A stretch of DNA of 64,000 nucleotides from Parafrankia elaeagni (lineage in GTDB: Bacteria; Actinomycetota; Actinomycetes; Frankiales; Frankiaceae). Position 1 is the stretch's first letter, and each line of letters opens with the position of its first letter. The notes below the pieces were generated by a model. It was not told the origin of the DNA. It saw nothing but the letters and a program-made list of their open reading frames with translations, and did no database searches. The DNA lies in assembly GCF_000374165.1 (NCBI RefSeq), contig NZ_KB893671.1:355834-419833 (forward strand), in the 5' to 3' direction. The position numbers were made by a program, and so were the translations under genes. Positions 17,569-26,679 of this stretch are shown one piece after another.

Positions 17569-17620
17569 GAACAGGCTGAGGTCGGCCCGTGAACAGGAAC
17601 GGGCCGACCTCAGCCTGTTC
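17569..17620. terminator. Bidirectional terminator hairpin, 22-bp perfect stem
   Basis: Arms 17569-17590 and 17599-17620 are perfectly complementary over 22 bp with an 8-nt loop. The structure lies between the convergent thiolase and dehydrogenase genes, ending 1 nt from the stop codon of the leftward gene. No U-tract is present, which is usual for high-G+C actinobacterial terminators. Confidence 0.85.
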
Positions 17621-17621
17621 C

Positions 17622-18785
17622 TCAGGCCGTTTTCGGTATGAGTTCCCTGGTCAGGTGCCGACCGATGACCATGCGCTGGATCTGGTTGGTGCCCTCGAAG
17701 ATCTGCATGACCTTGGCCTCGCGCATGTAGCGCTCAGCCGGAAAGTCCCGGGTGTAGCCGGCTCCGCCGAGCACCTGGACGGCGTCGGTGGTCACCTTCA
17801 TCGCCGCGTCCGTGGCGACCAGTTTGGCGATGCTGGCCTGCCTGGCGTAGGGCTTGCCGGAGTCCTTGCGGCGGGCGGCGACGAGGTAGGTGGCGCGGGC
17901 GGACTCCACCGCGGCCGCCATGTCGGCAAGCAGGAAGGAAAGACCTTGGTGGTCGGCGATGCGCTTGCCGAAGGTCTCGCGCTCGCGGGCGTAGGCGACA
18001 GCGACGTCGAGGGCCGACTGGGCCAGACCGACGGCGACCGCGCTGACGCCGAGCCGACCGGAGTCGAGCGCGGCGAGTGCGATGCTCAGGCCGCGGCCCG
18101 GACCGCCGACGAGGCGGTCACGCGGGACATGGACGCCGTCGAGGCGGATGGCTGCTGTGGTCGAGCCGGTCAGGCCCATCTTGTCTTCCGGCTGCGCGGG
18201 GCTGAAGCCGGCAAGGCTCGGGGTGAGGTGGAAGCACGATATGGCGCGCGGGCCGTCGTCAGGGGTGCGGAGAAAAGTCGAGTAGAAGTCGGCGTGCCCA
18301 CCGTGGGTGACCCACGCCTTCTCTCCCACCGCGATCCAGCCTTCGTCGGTCGCCCTGGCGTTCGCGCGCATGGCGGCAGGGTCGGATCCGGCGTGTGCCT
18401 CGGACAGGCAGTAGGCGCCGAGAAGCTCTCCCCCGATCATCTCCGGCAGCAGGTCGCGCCGCTGAGCCTCGGTGCCGAAACTGTCGATCGGAAAGCATGC
18501 GAGAGTGTGCACGCTGATGCCCAGGGCGACGCTGGCCCATCGCATCGCGAGCTCTTCGAGCACCTGCAGATAGACGGCGTAGGGCTGGCCGCCGCCTCCC
18601 ACGTCCTCGCCGAACGGCAGGCCCAGCAGGCCGACCTCGCCGAGCAGCCGAAACACCTCGCGGGGGAAGCGTTCCTCCCGCTCGTACCGCGTGGCCTTCG
18701 GCGCGAGTTCGGCGTCGGCGATCTCCCGGGTCAGCGCCAGAAGGGCGACGGCGTCCTCGGTGGGCAGTTCACGGTCGACAGGCAC
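17622..18785 (-). CDS. Acyl-CoA dehydrogenase
   Basis: A 387-aa flavoenzyme of the medium/short-chain ACAD type. Recognisable segments are GLLGLPFGEDVGGGG, CLSEAHAGSDPAAM (the variant of the usual T-E-P-x-A-G-S-D loop), FGKRIADHQGLSFLLADMA, VQVLGGAGYTRDFPAERYMREAKVMQIFEGTNQIQRMVIGRHL. The catalytic Glu is that in FEGTNQIQ, the position used by short- and medium-chain enzymes. The start is GTG at 18785 with an AGGA about 7 nt before. It lies downstream of the ACAD11-like gene on the same strand with a 142-bp gap that contains tandem 15-16 bp repeats. Confidence 0.9.
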   Translation of the reverse strand: MPVDRELPTEDAVALLALTREIADAELAPKATRYEREERFPREVFRLLGEVGLLGLPFGEDVGGGGQPYAVYLQVLEELAMRWASVALGISVHTLACFPIDSFGTEAQRRDLLPEMIGGELLGAYCLSEAHAGSDPAAMRANARATDEGWIAVGEKAWVTHGGHADFYSTFLRTPDDGPRAISCFHLTPSLAGFSPAQPEDKMGLTGSTTAAIRLDGVHVPRDRLVGGPGRGLSIALAALDSGRLGVSAVAVGLAQSALDVAVAYARERETFGKRIADHQGLSFLLADMAAAVESARATYLVAARRKDSGKPYARQASIAKLVATDAAMKVTTDAVQVLGGAGYTRDFPAERYMREAKVMQIFEGTNQIQRMVIGRHLTRELIPKTA

Positions 18786-18849
18786 AGGATTCCTCAGGCA
18801 CAGGGTTCCTCTTCGAAGGGCATCGTGTTCAAGGGCATCGTGTCGGGAG
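18781..18849. repeat. Two short tandem duplications upstream of the dehydrogenase start
   Basis: GGCACAGGATTCCTCA / GGCACAGGGTTCCTCT (18781-18812, 16-bp period) overlaps the start region. GGGCATCGTGTTCAA / GGGCATCGTGTCGGG follows at about 18818-18848 (15-bp period). They sit in the leader of the leftward dehydrogenase gene and could affect spacing between the two dehydrogenase genes; no function is shown. Confidence 0.7.
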
Positions 18850-18927
18850 CCGCGGCATGCTCGGCCGGCAGTCGCGGAGCTGGACGGCCGCGCGGGCGGC
18901 GCACGTCGTCGATCGGGGCGCGTCCTG

Positions 18928-20157
18928 TCACTGTCGCGGCGGCAGGACCGGCGTGCGGTGCAGTTCGGCCTTCGCGATCGAGCGCAGGTGCACCTCGTCG
19001 GGGCCGTCGAACAGCCGCATCGCGCGGTGCCACGCGTACATGGCTGCCAGGGGAGTCACATCGGTGACGCCGGCACCGCCGTGGACCTGGATGGCGCGAT
19101 CGATCACCCGGGTGGCCGCGCGGGGGATCGCGACCTTCGCCATGGCGACCAGGCCGCGGGCGGCCTTGTTGCCATGAGCGTCGATGACGTGGCTGGCGTG
19201 GTGGCACAGCAGCCGCGCCTGCTCGATCTCCAGCCGAGACTCGGCGATCTGCTGTTGCACGACGCCCTGGTCGGCGAGCGGTCCGCCGAAGGCCACCCGT
19301 TCCCTGGCCCGAGCGGTCAACAGGGCGAGGGCGCGCTCGGCGGCGCCGAGCGCGCGCATGCAGTGGTGGATCCGGCCCGGGCCGAGTCGGGCCTGGGCGG
19401 CGGCGAAGCCGCCACCCTCCTCGCCGATGACGTTGGAGACGGGGACGCGGACCCGGTCGAAGAGGACTTCGGCGTGGCCGTGCTGGTCGTGGTGACCGAG
19501 CACGGGGTAGTCGCGGACGATGGTCACGCCCGGGCTGTCACAGGGGATGAGGACCATTGTCTGCTGGCGGTGGGGCGGGGCCGAGGGGTCGCTCTTGCCC
19601 ATGAGGACGAAGAAGGCGCAGCGGGGATCCATGGCGCCGCTGGTCCACCACTTGCGCCCGGTCACGATGTACTCGTCGCCGTCCCTTTCGATCAGGGTGG
19701 CGATGTTGGTGGCGTCGCTGCTGGCGACGTCGGGTTCGGTCATCGCGAACGAGGAGCGGATTTCGCCCCTGAGCAGGGGTTCCAGCCACTCGCGTTTCTG
19801 CTGTTCGCTGCCGAGTAGATGAAGCAGTTCCATGTTGCCGGTGTCGGGGGCCTGACCGTTGATCGCCTCGGGCGCGATGTCCAGGCTCCAGCCGGACAGT
19901 TCGGCGATCGGTGCGTATTCGAGCTGGGTCAGACCCGACTCCGCCGGGAGGAACAGGTTCCAGAGGCCCTCGGCCCTCGCCTGCTTCTTCAGCTCCTCGA
20001 CGACCGGTGGGACGAGGTGCCCGCCGGGGCCCACGGCCTGGCGGTGCGCCTGGTACTGGTGCTCTGCCGGGAGCACCTTCTCCCGCATGAACGTGACCAT
20101 GCGGCTATGCAGGTCGCGCGCCCGAGGGCTGGGGGCGGGCAGATCGTATTCGAACAC
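18928..20157 (-). CDS. ACAD11-like acyl-CoA dehydrogenase
   Basis: A 409-aa dehydrogenase whose pattern (AMTEPDVASSDATNIAT, ERDGDEYIVTGRKWWTSGAMDPRC, PGVTIVRDYPVLGHHDQHGHAEVLF, IQVHGGAGVTDVTPLAAMYAWHRAMRLFDGPDEVHLRSIAK) matches the ACAD10/ACAD11 group, which acts together with an APH-fold kinase. In the LvaC/ACAD11 reaction, phosphate is eliminated from 4-phosphoacyl-CoA to give enoyl-CoA. The kinase gene is 14.5 kb away at 4339, yet both carry the same ~34-bp element upstream. The start is GTG at 20157 with AGGAGG 5 nt before it. The open frame to 20262 runs through the operator and is rejected. Confidence 0.87.
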   Translation of the reverse strand: MFEYDLPAPSPRARDLHSRMVTFMREKVLPAEHQYQAHRQAVGPGGHLVPPVVEELKKQARAEGLWNLFLPAESGLTQLEYAPIAELSGWSLDIAPEAINGQAPDTGNMELLHLLGSEQQKREWLEPLLRGEIRSSFAMTEPDVASSDATNIATLIERDGDEYIVTGRKWWTSGAMDPRCAFFVLMGKSDPSAPPHRQQTMVLIPCDSPGVTIVRDYPVLGHHDQHGHAEVLFDRVRVPVSNVIGEEGGGFAAAQARLGPGRIHHCMRALGAAERALALLTARARERVAFGGPLADQGVVQQQIAESRLEIEQARLLCHHASHVIDAHGNKAARGLVAMAKVAIPRAATRVIDRAIQVHGGAGVTDVTPLAAMYAWHRAMRLFDGPDEVHLRSIAKAELHRTPVLPPRQ

Positions 20158-20165
20158 CGAACCCT

Positions 20166-20199
20166 CCTGAACAGACCGATCGATCGTTCGGCCTGAACC
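20166..20199 (-). promoter_or_regulatory. Operator-like element B, shared with 4281-4315
   Basis: On the minus strand the core reads CCGAACGATCGATCGG, a near-perfect inverted repeat (half-sites CCGAACG and CCGATCG, 2-bp centre), flanked by TTCAGG on both sides. The right flank merges into the AGGAGG ribosome site of the ACAD11-like gene, so a bound repressor could block transcription and cover the start. It matches element A at about 30 of 35 positions. Confidence 0.6.
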
Positions 20200-20311
20200 G
20201 TAGGCGCTCTGCGGGGCCCCGTCAACGCGCGAAGCGGACCGCGCCCAAGGCGAAGCCGACATAACGATGAAAGCGGGCGGCCCGCCGTGCCGAGCGGGTT
20301 GTCTGCCAGGG

Positions 20312-20728
<417 letters not shown>

Positions 20729-20736
20729 CGGGACTC

Positions 20737-20742
20737 AGCATA
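20737..20742 (-). promoter_or_regulatory. Candidate -10 of rnpB
   Basis: TATGCT on the minus strand, ending about 8 nt before the RNA 5' end. A clear -35 is not visible at 16-18 bp. Confidence 0.4.
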
Positions 20743-20864
20743 TGGCACCTGCCGTCCTAGACTGCGGGCACGGGTATCAGTGCCCGGAACGACGGACGCC
20801 CTGCCGGCCTGAGCCGGCCAGGCCGGCCGGAGTTCGCCGGGACGGACTGTGCAGGGGGCGGGCG

Positions 20865-21335
20865 ATGACGGCACCACAGCAGCCGGGCGGTGGCGGCGAG
20901 GCTCCGCGGGCCGTGGCGCCGGGCCAGGTCCCGCCGGCAGCGGCCCCGGCCACCGCCACCGGGTACCCGCCGCCCTCGGCATCACCGGTGCCGGGGCAGG
21001 CCCCTCCGGGCGGGTCCGCGCCGGCCCCGGGTACCGGGCCGGCCGCCGCCGGTGGCGGTTCCGGGCCGGGCCGCCGGGCCGGGGTCGCCTACACGACCTA
21101 CGCGATCACGGTGCTGATTCTGCTGATCGCGATCATGGTGATCGTGTTCGTCGTCAAGAACGACCAGCGGCTGAGCATCTGGGTGTTCGGCTCCACGCAG
21201 GAGATGTCGGTCGCCGGCGCGCTCGCCGCGGCTGCCGCGGCGGGGCTGGTCGTGGGCCTGCTGATCGGCGTGCTCCCGCAGATCCGCCTGCGCCGGGAGC
21301 TGCGCCATCTGCGGCGGGACAAGCGCGCCGGCTGA
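20865..21335 (+). CDS. LapA-domain membrane protein
   Basis: A 156-aa protein. Residues ~1-75 are Pro/Ala/Gly-rich and disordered. A DUF1049/LapA-like unit follows, with one hydrophobic helix (ITVLILLIAIMVIVFVV), the short loop FVVKNDQRLSIWVFG, a second helix (AAAAAAGLVVGLLIGVL) and a basic Arg-rich tail. LapA/YciS proteins support lipopolysaccharide assembly in E. coli; in actinobacteria the role is unknown. The ATG at 20865 is preceded by a GGGGGCGGG stretch. Confidence 0.75.
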   Translation: MTAPQQPGGGGEAPRAVAPGQVPPAAAPATATGYPPPSASPVPGQAPPGGSAPAPGTGPAAAGGGSGPGRRAGVAYTTYAITVLILLIAIMVIVFVVKNDQRLSIWVFGSTQEMSVAGALAAAAAAGLVVGLLIGVLPQIRLRRELRHLRRDKRAG

Positions 21336-21364
21336 GCCGGCTGGGCCGGCTGGGCCGGCAGCGG

Positions 21365-22012
21365 CTAATGCCCGCGGCGCACCCAGTCGTCGTAGTCGAC
21401 GGCTTCCTCGCCGATGGTCGTGTCGTCGCCGTGACCGGTGTGCACGACGGTCTCGGAGGGCAGGCTGAGGAGCTTGCCGCGGATCGAGGCAAGAATCGTC
21501 GGGAAGTCGGAGAAGGAGCGCCCGGTTGCGCCGGGGCCGCCGCGGAACAGCGTGTCGCCGCTGAAGAGAACCGGGTCGCCGTTGATCTGCCCGTAAAGGC
21601 AGACACCGCCGGGGGAGTGCCCGGGGGTGTGCAGCACGCGCAGCTCCCCGCCGGGGATCGGGATGATCTGACCGTCCCGTAGCGACGAGTCCGGCGAGCG
21701 CTGCGGGTAGACCTGGCGCCACAGGGCTGTGTCGTCCGGGTGCAGCGCGATCGGTGCGTGCACCCGGTCCGACAGTTCGGCGGCGGCGTTGATGTGGTCG
21801 TTGTGCCCGTGCGTCGCGATGATCATCGTCACCCGGCGGCCGTCGGCCGCGGCTTCGATGATGGACGGGTCGTGGGCCGCGTCGATGACGACGATCGTGC
21901 GTTCGTCGCCGACGAGCCACACATTGTTGTCCACGGTGAACGTCTGGCCGTCGAGGGTGAACTCGCCGCGGGTGATGACCCGGTCGATCCGCTGGCCACC
22001 GCTGACCGTCAC
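21365..22012 (-). CDS. MBL-fold hydrolase of the mycothiol formaldehyde pathway
   Basis: A 215-aa metallo-beta-lactamase-fold hydrolase. The metal site THGHNDHINA (HxHxDH) is at residues ~66-75, the next His is in LHTPGHSPGG (~128), an Asp is in FSGDTLFRGG and the last His in HTGHGDDTT. In Mycobacterium the homologue follows mscR and is the proposed S-formylmycothiol hydrolase, giving formate and mycothiol. It is 142 bp downstream of the mscR homologue on the same strand, which supports that role. Confidence 0.85.
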   Translation of the reverse strand: MTVSGGQRIDRVITRGEFTLDGQTFTVDNNVWLVGDERTIVVIDAAHDPSIIEAAADGRRVTMIIATHGHNDHINAAAELSDRVHAPIALHPDDTALWRQVYPQRSPDSSLRDGQIIPIPGGELRVLHTPGHSPGGVCLYGQINGDPVLFSGDTLFRGGPGATGRSFSDFPTILASIRGKLLSLPSETVVHTGHGDDTTIGEEAVDYDDWVRRGH

Positions 22013-22154
22013 GTGGACTCCTCTCCGTGCCGGTTCCGGCTCCGAGCGCCGGCCGGCCCGACCGACCGTACCCGTCCGATCTGGCGGGCAGGTACAGCGC
22101 CGGTCAGTCTCACCCGTCCGGATTCACCGGAACGGCGGGCGCGCGTCCGTTCCG

Positions 22155-23255
22155 CTAGATCAGGACGACGCTGCGCAGGACCTCGCCGCGCTCCATCCGG
22201 GCGAAGGCCTCCTCGACGTCGCCGATGCCGATCGTCTCGGTGACGAAGTCGGCCAGGTTCAGCCGCCCCTGGCGGTGCAGATCGGTGATGATCGGGAAGT
22301 CCCGGGTCGGCAGGCAGTCGCCGTACCAGGACGAGGCCAGCGAGCCGCCGCGGCTGAAGACCTCGATGAGCGGCAGCTCGACGGTCATGGACGGGTCGGG
22401 CACCCCGACCAGCACGAGCCGCCCGGCCAGGTCGCGGGAGAAGAAGGCCTGCCGGTACGTCTCGGGCCGCCCGACCGCCTCGATGACGACGTCCGCGCCG
22501 TTGCCTCCGGTCAGCGCCCGCACCGCCTCGACCGGGTCCTGGGTGCTGGCGTTCACCACGTCGGTGGCACCGAAGCGGCGGGCCCACTCCAGTTTGCGGT
22601 CGCTGACGTCGACGGCGATGATCCGGCGGGCGCCGGCCACGGCCGCACCGGCGATGGCCGCGTCACCGACACCTCCGCAGCCGAATACGGCCACGGTCTC
22701 GCCCAGACCGACCCGCCCGGTGTTCACCGCCGCGCCGAAGCCGGCCATCACCCCGCACCCGATCAGGCCCGCGGCCTGCGGCGGGACCTCCGGGTCGACC
22801 TTGACGCACTGCCCGGCGGCGACCAGCGTCAGCGGGGTGAAGGCGCCGATGCCGAGTGCCGGCGACAGCGGGGTGCCGTCCTCCAGCGTCATCGGGTTGG
22901 CGGCGTTGCGGGAGTCGAAGCAGTACCAGGGCGCTCCGCGCAGGCAGGAGCGGCAGATGCCGCAGGGGGCGCGCCAGGCGAGCACGACGTAGTCGCCGGG
23001 GGCGACGGACGTCACGCCCTCGCCGACGGCCTCGACCGTGCCCGCGGCCTCGTGGCCGAGCAGGAAGGGGTAGTCATCGTTGATGGCGCCTTCGCGGTAG
23101 TGCAGGTCGGTGTGACAGACGCCGCAGGCCTGCACCCGCACCCGGGCCTCGCCGGGGCCGGGCGCCGGCACGACGATCCGGGTGAGGGTCACCGGCGCGC
23201 CCTTCCCTGCGGCGACGACCGCCTCCACCGTCACTGCCTGCGGGCCCTCGGTCAT
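22155..23255 (-). CDS. mscR: S-(hydroxymethyl)mycothiol dehydrogenase
   Basis: A 366-aa zinc-dependent class III-type alcohol dehydrogenase that oxidises the formaldehyde-mycothiol adduct (and reduces S-nitrosomycothiol). It shows catalytic zinc ligands CGVCHTD (Cys ~44) and GHEAAG, the structural zinc cluster [15 protein letters not shown], and the nucleotide fold [13 protein letters not shown]. The combination with [25 protein letters not shown] is specific to the mycothiol-dependent enzyme. It is divergent from parA and followed by the MBL hydrolase. Presence of this gene indicates a mycothiol-making actinobacterium. Confidence 0.9.
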   Translation of the reverse strand: MTEGPQAVTVEAVVAAGKGAPVTLTRIVVPAPGPGEARVRVQACGVCHTDLHYREGAINDDYPFLLGHEAAGTVEAVGEGVTSVAPGDYVVLAWRAPCGICRSCLRGAPWYCFDSRNAANPMTLEDGTPLSPALGIGAFTPLTLVAAGQCVKVDPEVPPQAAGLIGCGVMAGFGAAVNTGRVGLGETVAVFGCGGVGDAAIAGAAVAGARRIIAVDVSDRKLEWARRFGATDVVNASTQDPVEAVRALTGGNGADVVIEAVGRPETYRQAFFSRDLAGRLVLVGVPDPSMTVELPLIEVFSRGGSLASSWYGDCLPTRDFPIITDLHRQGRLNLADFVTETIGIGDVEEAFARMERGEVLRSVVLI

Positions 23256-23644
23256 GGCACTCCCATTCGTCGTGGCTGTGTCGCGGGTGATTTCGGCTCA
23301 GCCAACACCCGCCGGTGACCCGCCGGCAATGTCGCCCTGGGCGGCGCTCGCCAGGTGCGGAAGCCGCCGGGGGCCCGGTACCACCGATATCAGCGCGAAA
23401 CGCACCGGGTGGGCACCGAAGTTCGGGCCGCACATGCTCCGTGGAACACGACACGCCGACGGGCGGGCCCCGAGACCGCTGATACCGGGTCCGGGTCGGT
23501 ACGCTCCAACCGGTCCGTTTCTGCTCGTCACAGGAGGAGATCTCCGCTGAAGACGCAGTAACAGCCGACAGACAGCAAGAACAGCAGGAACCGATCCGGT
23601 AACAGCCCGGGGCTGTCCGAGCAGTCGTGAGGAGCAGGTACTTC
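23256..23644. other. Divergent intergenic region mscR / parA
   Basis: A 389-bp non-coding stretch. A TACGCT (23500-23505) could be the -10 of a rightward parA promoter, with only a poor -35. The A-rich leader after 23550 (repeated ACAG trinucleotide-like runs) is the lowest-G+C part. Nothing else is recognised. Confidence 0.4.
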
Positions 23645-24634
23645 GTGGTCCGTTCCGACTCCGCGGTCTCCGGTCCGGGGGGCCGCCGCTACTACGGCGA
23701 GGTGACGGTCGGCGAGCCTCGCCTGTCCGAGGACGGCCGGCTGGAGGTCGGCGGCGAGGACAACGCCGACGAGGGTGTCGGCAAGCCGGGCCCGACCGGC
23801 CGTCCCATGCCGGCGTTCCCCGTGCCGGCCGCGCTGACCTCTCATGGCCCCGCCTGGGTTGTCGCGATGTGCAACCAGAAGGGCGGGGTGGGCAAGACCA
23901 CCAGCACGATCAACCTCGGTGCCGCGCTCGCGGAGTACGGCCGCCGGGTGCTGCTCGTCGACTTCGACCCGCAGGGCGCTCTCTCGGTGGGCCTCGGCAT
24001 CAACCCGATGCAGTTCGACGTCACCGTGCACGACCTGCTGCTCGGCGGCGACGCCGACATCCAGGACACCATCGTCGAGACCCAGGTCGAGGGTCTCGAT
24101 CTGCTGCCAAGCAACATCGACCTGTCGGCGGCCGAGGTGCTGCTGGTCTCCGAGGTCGGCCGGGAGCACAGCCTGGCCCGCACGCTGGCCCCCGTCATGG
24201 ACGGCTACGACGTCGTCCTCATCGACTGCCAGCCCTCGCTGGGTCTGCTCACCGTGAACGCGCTCACCGCAGCCGACGCGGTCATGGTTCCGCTGGAGTG
24301 CGAGTACTTCGCCCTGCGTGGAGTCGCACTGCTGCTGCAGACCATCGACAAGGTTCGCGAGCGGCTCAACTCCCGCCTGGAACTGGCGGGGATTCTGGCG
24401 ACCATGTACGACGCGCGGACACTGCACGCCCGCGAGGTGCTCGCCCGGGTTGTCGAGCGTTTCCCGGACGAGGTATTCCACACGGTGATCAATCGTACGG
24501 TCCGTTTTCCCGAGACGACCGTCGCCGGAGAGCCGATCACGACGTATGCACCCACATCGGTCGGCGCGGCCGGATACCGTCGTCTGGCCCGTGAGCTGAT
24601 GGCCCGTTACGCAACACCGCCGGCCGTCGGCTGA
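23645..24634 (+). CDS. ParA/Soj-family partition ATPase
   Basis: A 329-aa deviant-Walker ATPase. Residues ~1-65 are a divergent head. Then come CNQKGGVGKTTSTINLG (Walker A with the signature first Lys), VDFDPQGALSVGLG (A' motif) and VVLIDCQPSLGLLT (Walker B). ParA proteins bind DNA non-specifically and move or position chromosome regions. This one lacks a ParB partner beside it but heads the conserved segregation cluster with scpA and scpB. The GTG at 23645 has GAGGAG about 10 nt upstream; a GTG at 23627 has no ribosome site. Confidence 0.9.
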   Translation: MVRSDSAVSGPGGRRYYGEVTVGEPRLSEDGRLEVGGEDNADEGVGKPGPTGRPMPAFPVPAALTSHGPAWVVAMCNQKGGVGKTTSTINLGAALAEYGRRVLLVDFDPQGALSVGLGINPMQFDVTVHDLLLGGDADIQDTIVETQVEGLDLLPSNIDLSAAEVLLVSEVGREHSLARTLAPVMDGYDVVLIDCQPSLGLLTVNALTAADAVMVPLECEYFALRGVALLLQTIDKVRERLNSRLELAGILATMYDARTLHAREVLARVVERFPDEVFHTVINRTVRFPETTVAGEPITTYAPTSVGAAGYRRLARELMARYATPPAVG

Positions 24635-24811
24635 ACCACCGCCCGGGTTGTTCCCGCACCGTCCCATCGCCCCGGCGGTGTGCGGGCGGCACGGCCCGGG
24701 CGGTGAGCGGCGGGCGGTGGCGTGGGCGGCCGGGGGGTGCGGTCGTGTGGGGAAGGGACCCGGTCGGCGGGTCCCGAAGTAGGACAACCGATCGGGGACG
24801 GAACAAACGCC

Positions 24812-25501
24812 GTGCTGTTTCACCTTGCCGAGCCAGCGGCACTGCTCGGGATCGTGCTCGCCTTCGTCATCGGCATCGTCGCGCACGACGCCGCGCAGAT
24901 CCTCGCCGCCCGGCTGGCGCGGGATCCGGTGCCCCGTCGCTCCGGGCGGCTCACCGCCAGCCTCGGGACGCAGCGGATCAGCCCCTTCAGCTGGGTGGGC
25001 GTGCTGCTCGGCGGGGCCGGCTGGGCGGAGCCGATCCAGATGAACGACGTCTGGCGCAGGCGCCGCTTCCACGTGGCCGCCGCGCTGCTCGCCGGGCCGC
25101 TGGCCTACGCCCTGCTGGCCCTGGCGGCCCTCGCCGGGGCCCGGGCGCTGACCCGCCGGGTGCTGATCGACACCGGTGACCGGGCGGCGGAGATCGTCGG
25201 CAGCACCTTCGGCATCGAACTGCTGCTGTGGATGGCGATCACCTTCGCCTCGCTGTGCATCCTGAGCCTGGTACCGGTCCCGCCGGCGGACGGCGGGCGC
25301 ATCCTGTTCCTGCTCGGCCCGCAGTCCGACGGCTGGCGCCGGGCCAACCACCGGCTCACCGACAGCAACATCGGGCTCGCGATCCTGCTCGCGGTGATCA
25401 TTCTGCCGGTGCTGTTCCCGGGCTTCCCGTCCGTGCTCGGTCAGCTGGTCTTCCCGCTCCTGCGCGGCCTGGGCTCGCTGATCGGCATCGACCTGCCCTG
25501 A
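24812..25501 (+). CDS. M50/site-2-protease-like membrane protein with mutated active site
   Basis: A 229-aa membrane protein with the topology of short M50 proteases. In this family the first helix holds HExxH. Here the corresponding segment GIVAHDAAQILAARL reads H-D-A-A-Q, so both the catalytic Glu and the second zinc His are replaced. The second motif PPADGGRILF keeps the Asp. It is therefore probably a pseudoprotease. It sits between parA and scpA. The GTG at 24812 gives the start MLFHLAEP; the ribosome site is weak. The open frame to 24722 lacks support. Confidence 0.75.
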   Translation: MLFHLAEPAALLGIVLAFVIGIVAHDAAQILAARLARDPVPRRSGRLTASLGTQRISPFSWVGVLLGGAGWAEPIQMNDVWRRRRFHVAAALLAGPLAYALLALAALAGARALTRRVLIDTGDRAAEIVGSTFGIELLLWMAITFASLCILSLVPVPPADGGRILFLLGPQSDGWRRANHRLTDSNIGLAILLAVIILPVLFPGFPSVLGQLVFPLLRGLGSLIGIDLP

Positions 25502-25509
25502 CCGCCGAC

Positions 25510-26679
25510 ATGGACCTCCCCGGACCCGGTGCCGCCGGAGGCCTCGGCACGCCCGAACCCGCCGCGGACGGCCTCGCGGAGAACGCCGCTGCCGACGCTG
25601 TCTCCACCTCCACCTCCACCTCCGGCGCGGCGCGCGGTGCGGGGTCCGGCGCCGCGGGCGGCCCGGCGGACGGCTCTGCGGCGGCGTCCACCGCGCGCGG
25701 CGGGCGCACGGTGCCCTTCGTGGTGGAGCTGGAGAACTTCTCCGGGCCGTTCGACCTGCTGCTCTCGCTCATCGCCAAGCACCGGATGGACGTCACCGAG
25801 GTGGCGCTGTCGAAGGTGACCGACGAGTTCGTCGCGCACATCCGGCGGCTGGGAGACCGGTTCGACCTGGGGCAGGCCACCGAGTTCCTGGTGATCGCCG
25901 CCACTCTGCTCGACCTGAAGGCCGCCCGGCTGCTTCCCGGCGCGATCTCCGACGACGAGGCCGAGGACCTCGCGCTGCTCGAGGCCCGCGACCTGCTCTT
26001 CGCCCGGCTGCTCCAGTACAGGGCCTACAAGGAGGCCGCCGCGATCTTCACGGCGATGATGGCGCTGGAGTCGCGGTTCGTCGCCCGGGCCGTCCCGCTG
26101 GAGCCCCGGTACGCCGCCGCGCTGCCCGAGGTCCAGATCACCATCGGTCCGTCCGAACTGGCTGCGCTCGCCTCCCGGCTGCGGGAGCCGCCGCTGCCGC
26201 CGCAGGTGGCGACCGACCACGTGCACCTGCCGCGGGTCAGCGTTCGCGAGCACATGATCGCCGTCATCGGGATGCTCCGCGAACTGGGGTCGGCCTCGTT
26301 CGGGGTGCTCTGCGTCGGCCTGCTCGAGACGATCGAGATCGTGGCCCGGTTCCTCGCGCTGCTGGAGCTGTTCCGGGAGGGCCGCATCGACTTCGAGCAG
26401 GAGCGGCCGCTGGGCGAGCTGATCGTCCGCTGGGTGGCCCGTGCCGAGGACGAGGGCCGTCCTGTCGGTGCCTCGCTCTACTCTGGCGAGGACGAGCCGG
26501 ACGTACCCGGACCCGACCCCACACCTGAATACGACCCCGCACCTGAACCCGACCCCGCACCTGAATACGACCCGGGTCCGCCGGAGGAGGCGGGGGAGGG
26601 CCTGCCACCGCAGGAGGACCTGGTCGAGCTGGGCGGCCGGCCCAGGAGACCGAGACGACCGAGGAGATCGACCGCGTGA
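25510..26679 (+). CDS. scpA: Segregation and condensation protein A (kleisin)
   Basis: A 389-aa protein that, with ScpB and SMC, forms the bacterial condensin. Residues ~1-70 are a low-complexity head (Ala/Gly/Ser/Thr). The ScpA core starts at FVVELENFSGPFDLLLSLIAKH, which binds the SMC neck, and continues through LLDLKAARLLPG to the winged-helix end LFREGRIDFEQERPLGELIV that binds the SMC head. The C-terminal ~60 residues hold DPAPEYDP-like repeats. Both extensions are absent from B. subtilis ScpA (~250 aa). The stop overlaps the scpB start (GTGA). Confidence 0.92.
   Translation: MDLPGPGAAGGLGTPEPAADGLAENAAADAVSTSTSTSGAARGAGSGAAGGPADGSAAASTARGGRTVPFVVELENFSGPFDLLLSLIAKHRMDVTEVALSKVTDEFVAHIRRLGDRFDLGQATEFLVIAATLLDLKAARLLPGAISDDEAEDLALLEARDLLFARLLQYRAYKEAAAIFTAMMALESRFVARAVPLEPRYAAALPEVQITIGPSELAALASRLREPPLPPQVATDHVHLPRVSVREHMIAVIGMLRELGSASFGVLCVGLLETIEIVARFLALLELFREGRIDFEQERPLGELIVRWVARAEDEGRPVGASLYSGEDEPDVPGPDPTPEYDPAPEPDPAPEYDPGPPEEAGEGLPPQEDLVELGGRPRRPRRPRRSTA

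Noticed and set aside
3322-20308. Prophage or ICE
   Set aside because: No integrase, excisionase, capsid, relaxase or conjugation gene is found inside the repeat-bounded segment; only metabolic and regulatory genes are present.
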